From the NCBI GenBank assembly GCA_947311435.1, contig CAMZKT010000075.1, forward strand, positions 1 to 64,000: DNA of 64,000 bases, written 5' to 3'. Below, one piece after another: positions 1-10,318 of the stretch (within the stretch, counting starts at the first letter, position 1; each line of letters starts with the position of its first letter). The stretch is from an uncultured Desulfocapsa sp. (GTDB lineage: Bacteria > Desulfobacterota > Desulfobulbia > Desulfobulbales > Desulfocapsaceae). The translations under genes and the position numbers were made by a program. The notes below the pieces were generated by a model. The model was not told the origin of the DNA. It did no database searches and worked only from the letters and a program-made list of their open reading frames with translations.

Positions 1-89
1 AGGTACGTTGAAATTAAACAAAAAATGTAGCAACGAAGCAGATGAAGAGTTTTTACGACGCCATCATTTGATAGTCCCTAAAACCAGAG

Positions 90-125
90 AAGCCCATTCT
101 CCCCGAGGGGAAGAATGGGCTTTTA
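90..125 (-). terminator. Intrinsic terminator-like hairpin downstream of the ferredoxin gene
   Basis: AAGCCCATTCT / AGAATGGGCTT inverted repeat with loop CCCCGAGGGGA, 25 nt past the ferredoxin stop on the minus strand. Confidence 0.7.
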
Positions 126-146
126 ATCAACTGAATTCTGCTTAAA

Positions 147-335
147 TCAGCTTTCAGTTACAGTGATAGCACCTTCGGGACAGACCTCAACACAGGTCTC
201 ACAGCCGATACACTCATCCATTTCAACAGGATCAGCTTTCCCATCAACCATCTCAAACACCTGCGCGGGACATGCACCTACACATTCTTCATCACCGCTA
301 CATTTATCTGTGTCTACAACAACTTCATAAGCCAT
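147..335 (-). CDS. 4Fe-4S ferredoxin (2x[4Fe-4S])
   Basis: 62 aa with CSGDEECVGACP and CIGCETCVEVCP cysteine motifs. Confidence 0.9.
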   Translation of the reverse strand: MAYEVVVDTDKCSGDEECVGACPAQVFEMVDGKADPVEMDECIGCETCVEVCPEGAITVTES

Positions 336-668
336 AATAACCTCCTAGATTAAAAAAAGTGAAAACAGATACAAAATGTATCCGCTTCAGTCTCCATAAG
401 CATTAATGCATTGTGGATGTACTGTTTTATGAGTACAGCAATTAATTCACCACCTGGCGTTTGTCAAGAATAAAGTCCCGGCCAACTCTGGGTTCAAAAC
501 AAACACCACCTCCATTCATGTTAAGGATAATCACTATAAACTGAAAAACCATTGACCGCTGAGACATTCGCTTTATAATGCTGCCTCTGGTGACTTAACC
601 TCTTAAACAATGAGACATTGTACCTCACTTCGAATGCCGCTATGAATCTATTCCAAGCAAGGTGCACT

Positions 669-1052
669 ATGTCTAAACCAAAAAACCTCAACGGTGGACC
701 CAAAACCATGGCAAAAAAGAACAAAAACAACAATCTTGTGGCAGAAAAAAATGAAGAAGCCATGATAGAAGGAATCCTGGAAGGCAGTCCTGAAGGAATT
801 GGAGTTGTGATTGTCAGATTGGAATGTGGCTGTAAAAAAATGGCTGCTGTCGCAAAAGATGGCGAACCTGCATCAAAACTTATTATGTATCGTGATCAGG
901 CTGAAAGTATTTGTGACAAATGTAAAAAAGACAATGGAGACTTTATGCGTGTTACTGAAGCATTCATACACTGGAGCAAACCGGAGCCCAGTGATGCAGT
1001 CAAGGAGATAATCAATGCCAAAGTTCTGGGAAGTGCCCCTGTTGTAAACTGA
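669..1052 (+). CDS. Hypothetical protein with paired Cys motifs (possible zinc binding)
   Basis: CGCKK and CDKCKKD motifs; start chosen at an internal ATG, ORF track begins at 618. Confidence 0.5.
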   Translation: MSKPKNLNGGPKTMAKKNKNNNLVAEKNEEAMIEGILEGSPEGIGVVIVRLECGCKKMAAVAKDGEPASKLIMYRDQAESICDKCKKDNGDFMRVTEAFIHWSKPEPSDAVKEIINAKVLGSAPVVN

Positions 1053-1280
1053 TACCGCTCTTTTTCCCTCTGACAGATACGTACCTCATTTGCTCCCCCT
1101 GATAAAAGGATCTTAATGGCAACAGTCGCCTCTTTCAGCCTACTTATAGACAATTTCGCAACTTGCAATTATCAGTGCTAAAGGGTATGATCTTAGAATT
1201 TTAGATTTTTCTCAAAGAGCAGACCGCATTCATTGTTTTGCACAACAAAATGAACCACCACCCAGCCGAGGAACAGTGTT

Positions 1281-4200
1281 ATGAGTAAAAAGTTTAACAT
1301 TATCTACAGTGGCATAATTGCTTTATTAGTTCTCTTTATGTTCTTATTGTTCTCCATGCAAAAGAGCGCTCAACTCAAAATTGATCTTCAAAATGCTCAT
1401 GAAACACTGGCAAAGAAAGATCAGATCCTGCAAAAAACTATCGCTTCAGCTCAAAGCGACAGAAACAAAACCAAGCTTATTCCAGAACTCACTACTAATA
1501 TTTCAGAACTTGAAAACGAAGTAAAAACATACAAAAAGCAACTGGAACAGCTTGAAACTGTGTACCAACAACAAAAAGACTCCAGCAATGAGAAAACTAT
1601 AGAGTTGAAGGCACTTCAGAGTGACATCAAGGCGCAACAAGAATCTCTTTCAGAGTCTAAACAGTCCAAGAAAAGTTCAGAAGAAAAAACAGGCGAACTC
1701 TCCGCCGGTCTTTCAGTATCAAAAGAATTGCTTGCCAAAAAAGAACTGCAGCTTAACAAGCTCACAACCACACTTGAGGAAAAATCTGCTGCTATTGCCG
1801 CTCTCAATAAGAAACTTGCATCGACCGAAAAATCTCTACACCTTTTAGAATCCGCAAAAGCGACAAACGAAATGAACCTCTCGCTGGTTCTTGACGAATT
1901 ACAGAACAAAAATGCCAAATTCCATTCTGACAAATCTGAGTTAGACCCTACGAACCTGGCGGCTCCCAGTGCAAACAACGAATTAAACCTCAATCTGATC
2001 CTTGACGAACTCATCCAGAGAACCAAACTTGCTAACGAGCTACAGGAACGAATTAAGTTACTTGAATCACAAACTTCCAAACCAGCTGCCGGTCACAAGA
2101 ATCAGCAGACCATTCAAAAAACCAAAAAGCTTTTTCAGGAAGCAAACAGCGACATCTCACTAAACCTTTCCCTGATTCTTGACGAATTACTCAGCAAAAC
2201 CCAACAGGCCGACGAATTACAGGCCAGGATCAAGAGTCTTTCTGGAAATATAGTGCAGGGAACAAACGCTGCGAACAATGCTGTCGTACCAGAAGTTCAG
2301 AGTCTCATGAAACAAATGGACCAAGACACACTCTCTCTTTCTCTGGTCGAACAGAAACTCCTGGAAGCAAACAGCAGGATTCAGAATCTTGAGATAGCTC
2401 AATCTTCTCTACAATCCAAAATAGAAGAACAAAGTACGCGTATCCTTGCTCTTCTTGATGAATTACAAACAAAAGAAAGTCTTCTTTTGGCTGCTCATGA
2501 AGAGCTGCAGCAACAGCACTTGAACAGTCAGACAATCGCTAGCGAACTGGAAAATCTCCGTTTAGAATCAACAGAGGACAAGCAAAAACTTGCTAAATTA
2601 CAGATGACTCTTGACAAGAAAATCAGAGCATTTGAAGAGCAAGTCAAAGCGTCTTCATCCGTTACAACGCCATTACATGAGAAAATTGCATCTCTTGAGG
2701 CCCAACTGAAGAAATTACGCCAAAACAACTCTCTTGTTTCCAGCAAAAAAGACACCCTTGCGCAAGAACTTGTTACTACCAAAACCTCCCTCAAAGAAGC
2801 TCTGGCGCAAGTGACACTGCTCAGCACAGAAGTTCAATCTGCCCAGACTGCACTTCAACAAGTGGAAAACACTCGACTTACACTCACTTCTGAAACAGAG
2901 GGAAAAGAACGTGCCCTTGAACAAGTTCAAACCGAATATGCTGCATTGTCCAACACCTATGCTGATCTTGAAAAAAAACTTGCAGAGCAATCTTCATTAC
3001 ATGCCGAAAAAACTGCTGCCCTTGAACAGCAATTAGTCGATGCTGTTAGCAGCGAAGAAAAACTCGCTGAGGAAAACAAAGCAATTCTTTCTCAAGTTGC
3101 AGACTTGCAAAACGCTAACAATTCACTCACAGAAGAGCTGACGCAAACCAAGATAGCCCTTCAGGAAAAACTCAGCCAACTTGCACAGTTAACAAACGAA
3201 AAAAATGCATTAGCCTTGCAGATAGAAGGATTCACTAAAGAGCAACAGCCAAAAGACAATTCCCTTGAAAACTTCCAGACACAGATAGCACTGCTCAGTA
3301 CTCAAGTCGAGGCTACCAGTGCAGAAAAAAAGCAGGAACAAGAAGCACGTCTTACTTTGGCTGCTGAGCTTGGAACCACCAAAGCTGCTCTTAAGCAAAC
3401 AGAAGAAAAATATTCTTCCCTTAGTGACCAGTTCACCAGGCTTAAAGCTCAAAGACAAGATGCAACAAGTCAAGAGAAAGAAGAAATCTCTTCACTACAG
3501 AATCTATTAAAACAGCAGACTTCATCAATCGAGGAACTGCAAAAGGAGTTCGACGTTAAGCTTCTTGAGACACAGACGTCACTCGACAAAGCCCTGGGGG
3601 AATCCACAGCTTTGAAAGCAGAAGTGGAAAAGCTTATTGCAACCGTCTCAGAAAAAGAAGAAACTATCCAAAATCTTACAAACACAATTTCAGAAACAAA
3701 CAGTGACGAAGCTCAAAAAAACACATTGCTGAATCAGGAAATGACTGAAGCCAAATCAGTTCACGACAAACAACTCATCGAATATGAAGCTCGACTGAAA
3801 GAACAGGAAAACTCCATCCTCGAGCTCACCACAAAGCTTGCGGACAGTGCGGAAAAATTAAGCCAGGCTCAAGCAGGTCTCGATCAAAGAACCGCACAAT
3901 TACAAGAAAAAGAAGCGGCCATTACACAAAAACAACAGGCTATCCTAAGGCTGACTGAAAAAGCAAATATTGCGGAAACGACCAGCAGTCAGAACACTGA
4001 AACACTTCGTACATTTGAAGAAGAAATCAAATCTCTCCAGCAAACTGTCACGGCCTTGACAGAAGAACGGGATCGGCTTCTTCTTGTAAACAGTGATACC
4101 GATGAAGATGGAATCAATGACGCCGATGACACCTGTCCCGGGACGCCAAAAGGTGCGACCGTCAATTCAAATGGTTGTGAAGAAGATACAGACAACGATG

Positions 4201-4688
4201 GTCTTGCTGATCGTCTTGACCTTTGCCCTGACACAATTCCTGGCTCCCAGATTGACAGTGTCGGCTGTAGTGCAGATCAAAAGACTGTTATTCTAAAAGG
4301 AATCACTTTCCAGTTTGGTACTGCTGATCTTACAGAAGATGCTCACTCAGTACTTGATGAAGCCGCAGTAATCCTTCAAGGCAATCCTGATATCTATATG
4401 GAAGTTGCGGGACATACCGACTCAAGCGGAGACAGCGGAAGGAACTTGATTTTGTCCACCAAACGCGCAGAGGCTGTTGTCTCGTACCTTGTCTCAGCAG
4501 GTGTCTCCATTGATCGCCTTCAGGCAAAAGGATATGGTTCGGAGCAGCCTATAGCCGAGAACACAACCAGAGAAGGACGGGCAAAAAACCGACGAGTTGA
4601 GTTAAAAAGAATTGAAAAGACCACACTCCAGGAAAATGTTGAACCACCTCAAGATACAGTAGAAAACCTTAACAAAACTGAGGAGTAA
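1281..4688 (+). CDS. Large coiled-coil protein: N-terminal TM helix, TSP3-like Ca-binding repeats, C-terminal OmpA/MotB domain
   Basis: N-terminal hydrophobic segment; very long Glu/Gln/Lys/Leu-rich heptad region; DTDEDGINDADDTCPGTPKG and DTDNDGLADRLDLCPDT; C-terminal AGHTDSSGDSGRNLILSTKRAEAVVSYLVSAGV...GRAKNRRVELKR. Confidence 0.85.
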   Translation: MSKKFNIIYSGIIALLVLFMFLLFSMQKSAQLKIDLQNAHETLAKKDQILQKTIASAQSDRNKTKLIPELTTNISELENEVKTYKKQLEQLETVYQQQKDSSNEKTIELKALQSDIKAQQESLSESKQSKKSSEEKTGELSAGLSVSKELLAKKELQLNKLTTTLEEKSAAIAALNKKLASTEKSLHLLESAKATNEMNLSLVLDELQNKNAKFHSDKSELDPTNLAAPSANNELNLNLILDELIQRTKLANELQERIKLLESQTSKPAAGHKNQQTIQKTKKLFQEANSDISLNLSLILDELLSKTQQADELQARIKSLSGNIVQGTNAANNAVVPEVQSLMKQMDQDTLSLSLVEQKLLEANSRIQNLEIAQSSLQSKIEEQSTRILALLDELQTKESLLLAAHEELQQQHLNSQTIASELENLRLESTEDKQKLAKLQMTLDKKIRAFEEQVKASSSVTTPLHEKIASLEAQLKKLRQNNSLVSSKKDTLAQELVTTKTSLKEALAQVTLLSTEVQSAQTALQQVENTRLTLTSETEGKERALEQVQTEYAALSNTYADLEKKLAEQSSLHAEKTAALEQQLVDAVSSEEKLAEENKAILSQVADLQNANNSLTEELTQTKIALQEKLSQLAQLTNEKNALALQIEGFTKEQQPKDNSLENFQTQIALLSTQVEATSAEKKQEQEARLTLAAELGTTKAALKQTEEKYSSLSDQFTRLKAQRQDATSQEKEEISSLQNLLKQQTSSIEELQKEFDVKLLETQTSLDKALGESTALKAEVEKLIATVSEKEETIQNLTNTISETNSDEAQKNTLLNQEMTEAKSVHDKQLIEYEARLKEQENSILELTTKLADSAEKLSQAQAGLDQRTAQLQEKEAAITQKQQAILRLTEKANIAETTSSQNTETLRTFEEEIKSLQQTVTALTEERDRLLLVNSDTDEDGINDADDTCPGTPKGATVNSNGCEEDTDNDGLADRLDLCPDTIPGSQIDSVGCSADQKTVILKGITFQFGTADLTEDAHSVLDEAAVILQGNPDIYMEVAGHTDSSGDSGRNLILSTKRAEAVVSYLVSAGVSIDRLQAKGYGSEQPIAENTTREGRAKNRRVELKRIEKTTLQENVEPPQDTVENLNKTEE

Positions 4689-4707
4689 ATATAAGGATTG
4701 CATATCC

Positions 4708-4750
4708 AAACAGCCTTCATTTGTACTAATACCGCAGATGAAGGCTGTTT
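4708..4750 (+). terminator. Terminator-like hairpin
   Basis: AAACAGCCTTCAT ... ATGAAGGCTGTTT 13-bp perfect stem just after the OmpA-domain gene. Confidence 0.65.
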
Positions 4751-4951
4751 GCCAAACGCCCACCATTAGAATCCTTCTGATCTGGAAAAATCATTATATT
4801 GTATGTCACTGTCTGGATCTGCCTTATATATCTTCTTTTGGTATGCACCTCATGTATAGTGACATACAAACGGACGAAAATTAACGAAGATAATTGCTAT
4901 TGAGTAGTTACATTGACTCTCCCCTCAACTTGACTTCCAAACTGCCATGCA

Positions 4952-7417
4952 ATGACAAACCTGTTTAAATACTGGACATATAGAGTCTTCGCTCCCGGTG
5001 CCATCTTGCAAAGTACCTATAAGGCATTCCAGGAACTCCTGGCATGCGACGGACGATGCCATGAATTGATGGCCGAATTGGAAGAGCTCTATTATCAAGG
5101 GAAAAAAGAAGATTTTTGTAAAATCTCTCGTATGTATGCTGCCCTTGCTGAAAATGTTAAGGGCATGGTGACAAGCCTTGACAGGATGTCTCCTGGCAGC
5201 TACGTAGACCTTCAAGCCTATTTCCGTAAATTTGATTTCTATTCTCGTTTCTTTCTGGCTCCTCCAACCCTTTCTTTTGGTAAGCCCTTTGTTCTGACCC
5301 TATCTGACCCTGCAATGACAACAGCTCTTGCAGGGTCTAAGACCACAACCCTAGTCAAACTTTCCCGGGAATTGAATCTCACCATTCCTGAAGGGTTTGT
5401 CATTACAACTAACTGCTTTTCCTATCTTCTTGAGTACAACAATCTTCGTCCTGTTATTAACGAATTACTCGCCTCAACCAATATTCAACAGCCAAATGAA
5501 CTCAACAGGATATCGACGAAACTAAGAAAAATCATCGAGAATTCGGACATTCCCCGGGATATTGAGATAGCTGTCCTAAAGGCAGGGGCCACCATCGCCA
5601 AAAGCTGCGCCCCCAATCAACTTTTTGCTATTCGTAGCAGTGCACTCAACGAAGATGAGCACTGTTCTTTCGCTGGTCAATATGACACTTTTTTAAACAT
5701 TTCTATACATGAGCTGATGAAACACTACCTGAAGGTAGTAAGCAGTAAATATAGCCCCGAAGCGCTTGCATACCGCATCAACTCAGGCCTGAGCGACGAA
5801 GAAACCCCAATGGCTGTCATGGTTGTAACCATGATCGATCCTATCGCCGCAGGTGTTATATACACAGCAGATCCTTCCGGCATAAGAGAAGACTCTCTAT
5901 TTATTCACGCCACTGGGGGACTTGGAGATGGTGTTGTCAGCGGAACGGTTAACCCCGATGTGTTTACAATTTCAAGAACCAATGTTGGCCAGAAGAATTG
6001 TCGGCCTTGCAAAGGTGATCTCCTTTCAAGATCACAACTCAATCTACTAAAGAGTACTGCACTAAAGATAGAATCACATTTCAATGAAGCTCAGGACATC
6101 GAATGGGCCATTGACCAAAAAGGCACACTGATATTTCTTCAGTGTAGAGCCTTACGAATATATAAGAAAAAAATATCCTCTGTAGGTGGCAATACCCACA
6201 ATCTTCCCCCTCCCCTTTTTACTGCAGGTGTTATGGCAGCGTCGGGCATCTGTTCCGGGAATGCCTGGTGCCCGGATGGTGAATCTTTTGAAACAATGAT
6301 TCCAAATGGCGCAATTCTCATAATAGACGAACCGCTACCAAGTTATGTGAAGATGCTGAGTCAGGTGAGCGGAGTCATTGCCAGAAGTGGCCACAGCAGC
6401 GGTCATTTTGCCACCGTTTGCCGAGAATTTGGGATCCCTCTTCTCTTAGGAGTCGGAGATTCCATCCAACTTATCGCTCATGGGCAGGCCATAACCCTGT
6501 CGGCAAATGACACTGCCGCATACTCTGGTATTGTGCCCAATATCCCCCAGAAGACACCTGGATATATATGCCACAACCACCTGCCATTTTACAAAAAATT
6601 ACGATCCATTCTGGACTTTGTTACTCCTTTGAAATTAGTGGATCCCAATTCACAGAATTTTTCTCCAGAATCCTGTAGATCTTTCCACGATATTATCCGA
6701 TTTTCTCATGAAAAAGCTGTCCAGGCAATGTTTTCAATTGGTGAGCGTTGTAGTGGTATAAAAGGCAAAAAAAAGAAACTACAAGATTCACTCCCCTTTG
6801 ATGTATACCTTGTTGATGTGGATGGAGGTCTAGAAAAGAGTTCCACAGACATTGACACTATCCCCGTAACGGCAATATGTTCAACACCTTTTTTAGCATT
6901 ATGGCGGGGTTTAAATCACCCGGATATAACCTGGGAAAATCACAACTACTACAACTGGAAAAACTATGATCAGCTCGCCATGAGTGATGCCTTTGTTTTT
7001 CAATCAAAATCAGAATCTGCCAGCTACGCAGTACTTGGTAAGCATTATTTAAATATGAATATCCGTTTTGGCTATCACTTTACCGTCCTCGATACCCTTT
7101 GCGAACCTCATTCGACCAGCACTAATTATTTAAATATGCGTTTTGCCGGTGGTGGTGGTGAGTATGCAGGACGTGAGTTACGACTCACCTACCTCACAAA
7201 AATTCTCACTCGCCTGAACTTTAAAGTCAGTTGTAAAGGTGACCTTCTCGATGCAAAAATCAGTGGGGGGCCGGCATCTGTTCTTGAAGGACGTATAGAA
7301 ACACTTGGAAAATTACTGGGGCTGAGCAAACAGATGGATATACGTCTTAAAAATGCTGAAATGGTGAATCAGTTTGTGGACTCCTTTTTCATCGAAAATA
7401 ATTCGTCAACGAGTTGA
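4952..7417 (+). CDS. PEP synthase/PPDK-like protein (ATP-grasp plus phosphohistidine domain) with non-canonical C-terminus
   Basis: AIRSSALNEDEHCSFAGQYDTFLN and TADPSGIREDSLFIHATGGLGDGVVSGTVNPDVF; swivel-like VSGVIARSGHSSGHFATVCREFGIPLLLGVGD; no recognisable PEP/pyruvate TIM barrel after it. Confidence 0.75.
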   Translation: MTNLFKYWTYRVFAPGAILQSTYKAFQELLACDGRCHELMAELEELYYQGKKEDFCKISRMYAALAENVKGMVTSLDRMSPGSYVDLQAYFRKFDFYSRFFLAPPTLSFGKPFVLTLSDPAMTTALAGSKTTTLVKLSRELNLTIPEGFVITTNCFSYLLEYNNLRPVINELLASTNIQQPNELNRISTKLRKIIENSDIPRDIEIAVLKAGATIAKSCAPNQLFAIRSSALNEDEHCSFAGQYDTFLNISIHELMKHYLKVVSSKYSPEALAYRINSGLSDEETPMAVMVVTMIDPIAAGVIYTADPSGIREDSLFIHATGGLGDGVVSGTVNPDVFTISRTNVGQKNCRPCKGDLLSRSQLNLLKSTALKIESHFNEAQDIEWAIDQKGTLIFLQCRALRIYKKKISSVGGNTHNLPPPLFTAGVMAASGICSGNAWCPDGESFETMIPNGAILIIDEPLPSYVKMLSQVSGVIARSGHSSGHFATVCREFGIPLLLGVGDSIQLIAHGQAITLSANDTAAYSGIVPNIPQKTPGYICHNHLPFYKKLRSILDFVTPLKLVDPNSQNFSPESCRSFHDIIRFSHEKAVQAMFSIGERCSGIKGKKKKLQDSLPFDVYLVDVDGGLEKSSTDIDTIPVTAICSTPFLALWRGLNHPDITWENHNYYNWKNYDQLAMSDAFVFQSKSESASYAVLGKHYLNMNIRFGYHFTVLDTLCEPHSTSTNYLNMRFAGGGGEYAGRELRLTYLTKILTRLNFKVSCKGDLLDAKISGGPASVLEGRIETLGKLLGLSKQMDIRLKNAEMVNQFVDSFFIENNSSTS

Positions 7418-7431
7418 TACAACTGAATAAC

Positions 7432-7470
7432 GTAACTGTGAGAGGAGACTGCTCCCCGTAAGCAGTTATC
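7432..7470. repeat. Imperfect hairpin ending in GTAACTG/CAGTTAT
   Basis: gtaactgtgagaggag actg ctccccgtaagcagttat between the PEP-synthase-like gene and the phosphatase gene. Confidence 0.45.
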
Positions 7471-7499
7471 ATTTGATTTTATTTAACACCCAACACACT

Positions 7500-8480
7500 A
7501 TGTCTTATGAACTCACCTGGATCACGTCCCAGCTTGCAGTAGGCCATGCTCCCATGTCTTATGAGGAATTGGATTCTATAAAAGAACAGGGTATACGCAC
7601 CATTGTCAACCTCTGTGCAGAGTTCAGCGACCTTCATGAAATCGAAGAACAGGCAGGTTTTGAGGTCTACTACCTCCCCATACACGATGAATGCACACCT
7701 GAAATGGAGGATATGGAGAAAGCACTTCAATGGTTTGACGAAGCAATGTATCTCAACAAAAAGATATTGGTTCATTGCCGGCATGGAATTGGACGAACAG
7801 GTACTTTTGTTTCAGCCTATTTACTTCGTCGCGGCCTGGGACTGAAACTTGCCGAACGGACATTAAAACCAACACGAGCCACCCCCTCAAACTACAACCA
7901 GTGGAGATTATTAAAAAGATACTCAAAGCAACAAGGTAAATTGACACTTCGTGAGGCTTCAATCCATGATACCAACACCATTAATCTCAGCCCATTTTTT
8001 CGTGAATACGAGGCAATCACGAACGCTCATACAATCCATGAAAACGCAGGGTGTCCTGAATCTTTAGTTAATGGAAAATGTTGCCATGAATATTTTGAGT
8101 TGACCCTTGTAGAATCCGTTTACGTAAGCCACCATATGAACATCTTGCTCAGCAACAATAGACGTGAAGACTTAATCAGCAGTGCTGCTAATCGTTCTAA
8201 CCATCACGCCAAAAATCAGACTAATTTTGTTTGTCCACTTTTATGCGACAAGCACTGTCAAATCTTTTCCAAAAGACCAATTCACTGCCGAAGACTTACT
8301 AACGGCGTAAGAAAATCTTTTATCAATTCGACACTCGACAAACTCTCAAAAGATATCTTTTTCTCATTGACAAACTCCTTTCCTCCGGAGGATTCTTCCT
8401 ATTTTTCTATCCTTGACACCATCACCGGACGTTTTGTCCAGTACTATTTTCAATCCATGCTTCAGGTTTCTAACAAATAA
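7500..8480 (+). CDS. Dual-specificity phosphatase domain fused to a YkgJ-like cysteine cluster
   Basis: HCRHGIGRTGT matches the HCxxGxxRTGT signature; C-terminal CCHEY...CPLLCDKHCQIFSKRPIHCRRL resembles YkgJ (CxxCC...CPxL..C.IY..RP..CR). Confidence 0.75.
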   Translation: MSYELTWITSQLAVGHAPMSYEELDSIKEQGIRTIVNLCAEFSDLHEIEEQAGFEVYYLPIHDECTPEMEDMEKALQWFDEAMYLNKKILVHCRHGIGRTGTFVSAYLLRRGLGLKLAERTLKPTRATPSNYNQWRLLKRYSKQQGKLTLREASIHDTNTINLSPFFREYEAITNAHTIHENAGCPESLVNGKCCHEYFELTLVESVYVSHHMNILLSNNRREDLISSAANRSNHHAKNQTNFVCPLLCDKHCQIFSKRPIHCRRLTNGVRKSFINSTLDKLSKDIFFSLTNSFPPEDSSYFSILDTITGRFVQYYFQSMLQVSNK

Positions 8481-9902
8481 ATGATTAACAAAACCATCAG
8501 AAAAAACAGAAAGCTGCTGATTGTTGATGACGAACGGGATATACTTGTTCTTCTTAAAAAAGTACTCTCGAAAAAATGTGTCTGCAACGTTGCCATCACA
8601 GAATCAATAAAAGAGGCCCAAGAACTAATCAATACCTGGAAACCAGAGGTGGTACTTACCGATATCGTTCTCCCTGAGAGTGATGGACTACAACTTTTGG
8701 ACTATGTAACAAAAACAGATCCTACAATTTCTTGTATCGTAATGACTGGTTATGGAACTATTGAAATGGCTGTCAATGCACTCAAAATTGGAGCATATGA
8801 TTTTTTCGAGAAACCATTTGATAACGACAAAATAAGTAGAGTTGTAAAACGTGCGCTTGAACGAACAAGACTTTTAAGAGAAAACCATCACCTCCGACAA
8901 AAGATCCTAACTAACTGTAAGAAAACAACTTTTATCGGGGAGTCCCAAGCTCTCCAGCAGGCAATTGACCATCTTGTTCGTTTTGGCCAAAGTGATGCAA
9001 CTGTTCTTATTCGTGGACAATCAGGGACGGGAAAGGAAATCGCCGCCCAAACGATACATCTTGCCTCAAAGCGAGCAGACAGAAAAATGGTGACTGTTAA
9101 CTGCCCCGCACTCCCCGAACACATACTGGAAAGCGAACTATTTGGGTACTGTAAGGGTGCTTTTACCGGAGCAGACCTTGATAAGAACGGACTCTTTCTT
9201 GAAGCTGAAGGATCGACAATTCTCCTCGATGAAATTGGTGATATTCCCATTAGTCTACAAACAAAACTCCTAAGAGTATTACAAGAAAAGGAGATCCAAC
9301 CCCTGGGACAAACGAAAACATTGAAAATAGATGTCCGTGTTCTTGCCTCCACAAATCAAAATCTTGAAGAAAAAATTACGTGTGGTTCTTTTAGAGAAGA
9401 TTTATACTACCGACTTAACGTCATGAGCGTTGTTTTACCTTCTCTTTGCGAGATGAAGGAAGATATCCCTTTACTGGCCTACCATTTCCTAAAAAAATAC
9501 GAGGCCGAATATCAACGTAATAATATGTCGCTAAGCACAGAAACTATAAATTATCTGATAAATCGTCATTGGCCTGGGAATGTCAGAGAATTTCAGAACT
9601 GCCTTAACAGGGCGGTTCTATTAGCTCCCAATGACGTACTAACGCCAAAAAATTTCCTTGAAGACCCCACCCCTTACTCAACACACACACTTTCTACATA
9701 CAATTCTTCCTCCCTTCACAACCTTCCTTACAAGGACGCTAAACTCCAACTTTTGTCTGATTTCACTATTTCTTACTTAGGCACCCTCCTCCAAGAACAA
9801 AATGGTAATGTCTCCGCTGCAGCAAGAAAAAGTGGCATGGGGCGTCAGGCTTTCCAAAGGCTCATGAGAAAATATTATCTTCAATCCGAGTCATTCCGCT
9901 AA
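8481..9902 (+). CDS. Sigma-54-dependent response regulator (NtrC/AtoC type)
   Basis: REC domain LLIVDDERDI; AAA+ GQSGTGKEIAAQTIH, ELFGYCKGAFTGA; C-terminal Fis-like HTH. Confidence 0.92.
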   Translation: MINKTIRKNRKLLIVDDERDILVLLKKVLSKKCVCNVAITESIKEAQELINTWKPEVVLTDIVLPESDGLQLLDYVTKTDPTISCIVMTGYGTIEMAVNALKIGAYDFFEKPFDNDKISRVVKRALERTRLLRENHHLRQKILTNCKKTTFIGESQALQQAIDHLVRFGQSDATVLIRGQSGTGKEIAAQTIHLASKRADRKMVTVNCPALPEHILESELFGYCKGAFTGADLDKNGLFLEAEGSTILLDEIGDIPISLQTKLLRVLQEKEIQPLGQTKTLKIDVRVLASTNQNLEEKITCGSFREDLYYRLNVMSVVLPSLCEMKEDIPLLAYHFLKKYEAEYQRNNMSLSTETINYLINRHWPGNVREFQNCLNRAVLLAPNDVLTPKNFLEDPTPYSTHTLSTYNSSSLHNLPYKDAKLQLLSDFTISYLGTLLQEQNGNVSAAARKSGMGRQAFQRLMRKYYLQSESFR

Positions 9903-10135
9903 AAATCCAGAAACACAGTATAGCTTATTTTATGCAATATTTCTTTCTTGTCAACAATACAGTCTCTCCGCGCCATACTTGTTGCATGCATTCTTTTTGT
10001 TGCACATCAGACTAGGATTCAATACCACACAGTGGTTATATAAAAATGCACTCCCTCCTTAGTCCTTAAACAGAATACCCCCAACCAGCTATTAATACAT
10101 GACATACCGACTAAAACAGACGAGAGCAGTCAATA

Positions 10136-10151
10136 TGGCACAGTTTATGCT
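10136..10151 (+). promoter_or_regulatory. Candidate sigma-54 promoter (-24/-12)
   Basis: TGGCACagtttATGCT against TGGCACGnnnnTTGCW; correct GG-GC spacing, one mismatch in the -12 element. Confidence 0.4.
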
Positions 10152-10318
10152 AAGTATTTGCTGGTCACATTTCCTTTAAGTGACAATGCAAACATTTTCA
10201 CTTGAAAAGTTTGCTTATACGACGATTATGTATTGCTTCTTTCATCATCGTCCAAAAACTAGTGCATCATTTTTGCAGCACAGTATCTTGTGAGAATATT
10301 TGGCTGGAGCCATAAAAA

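Noticed and set aside
1616-4527. Many minus- and alternate-frame ORFs within the coiled-coil gene
   Set aside because: They overlap a strongly supported CDS and show low-complexity Ser/Leu-rich translations typical of antisense Glu/Lys-rich DNA.
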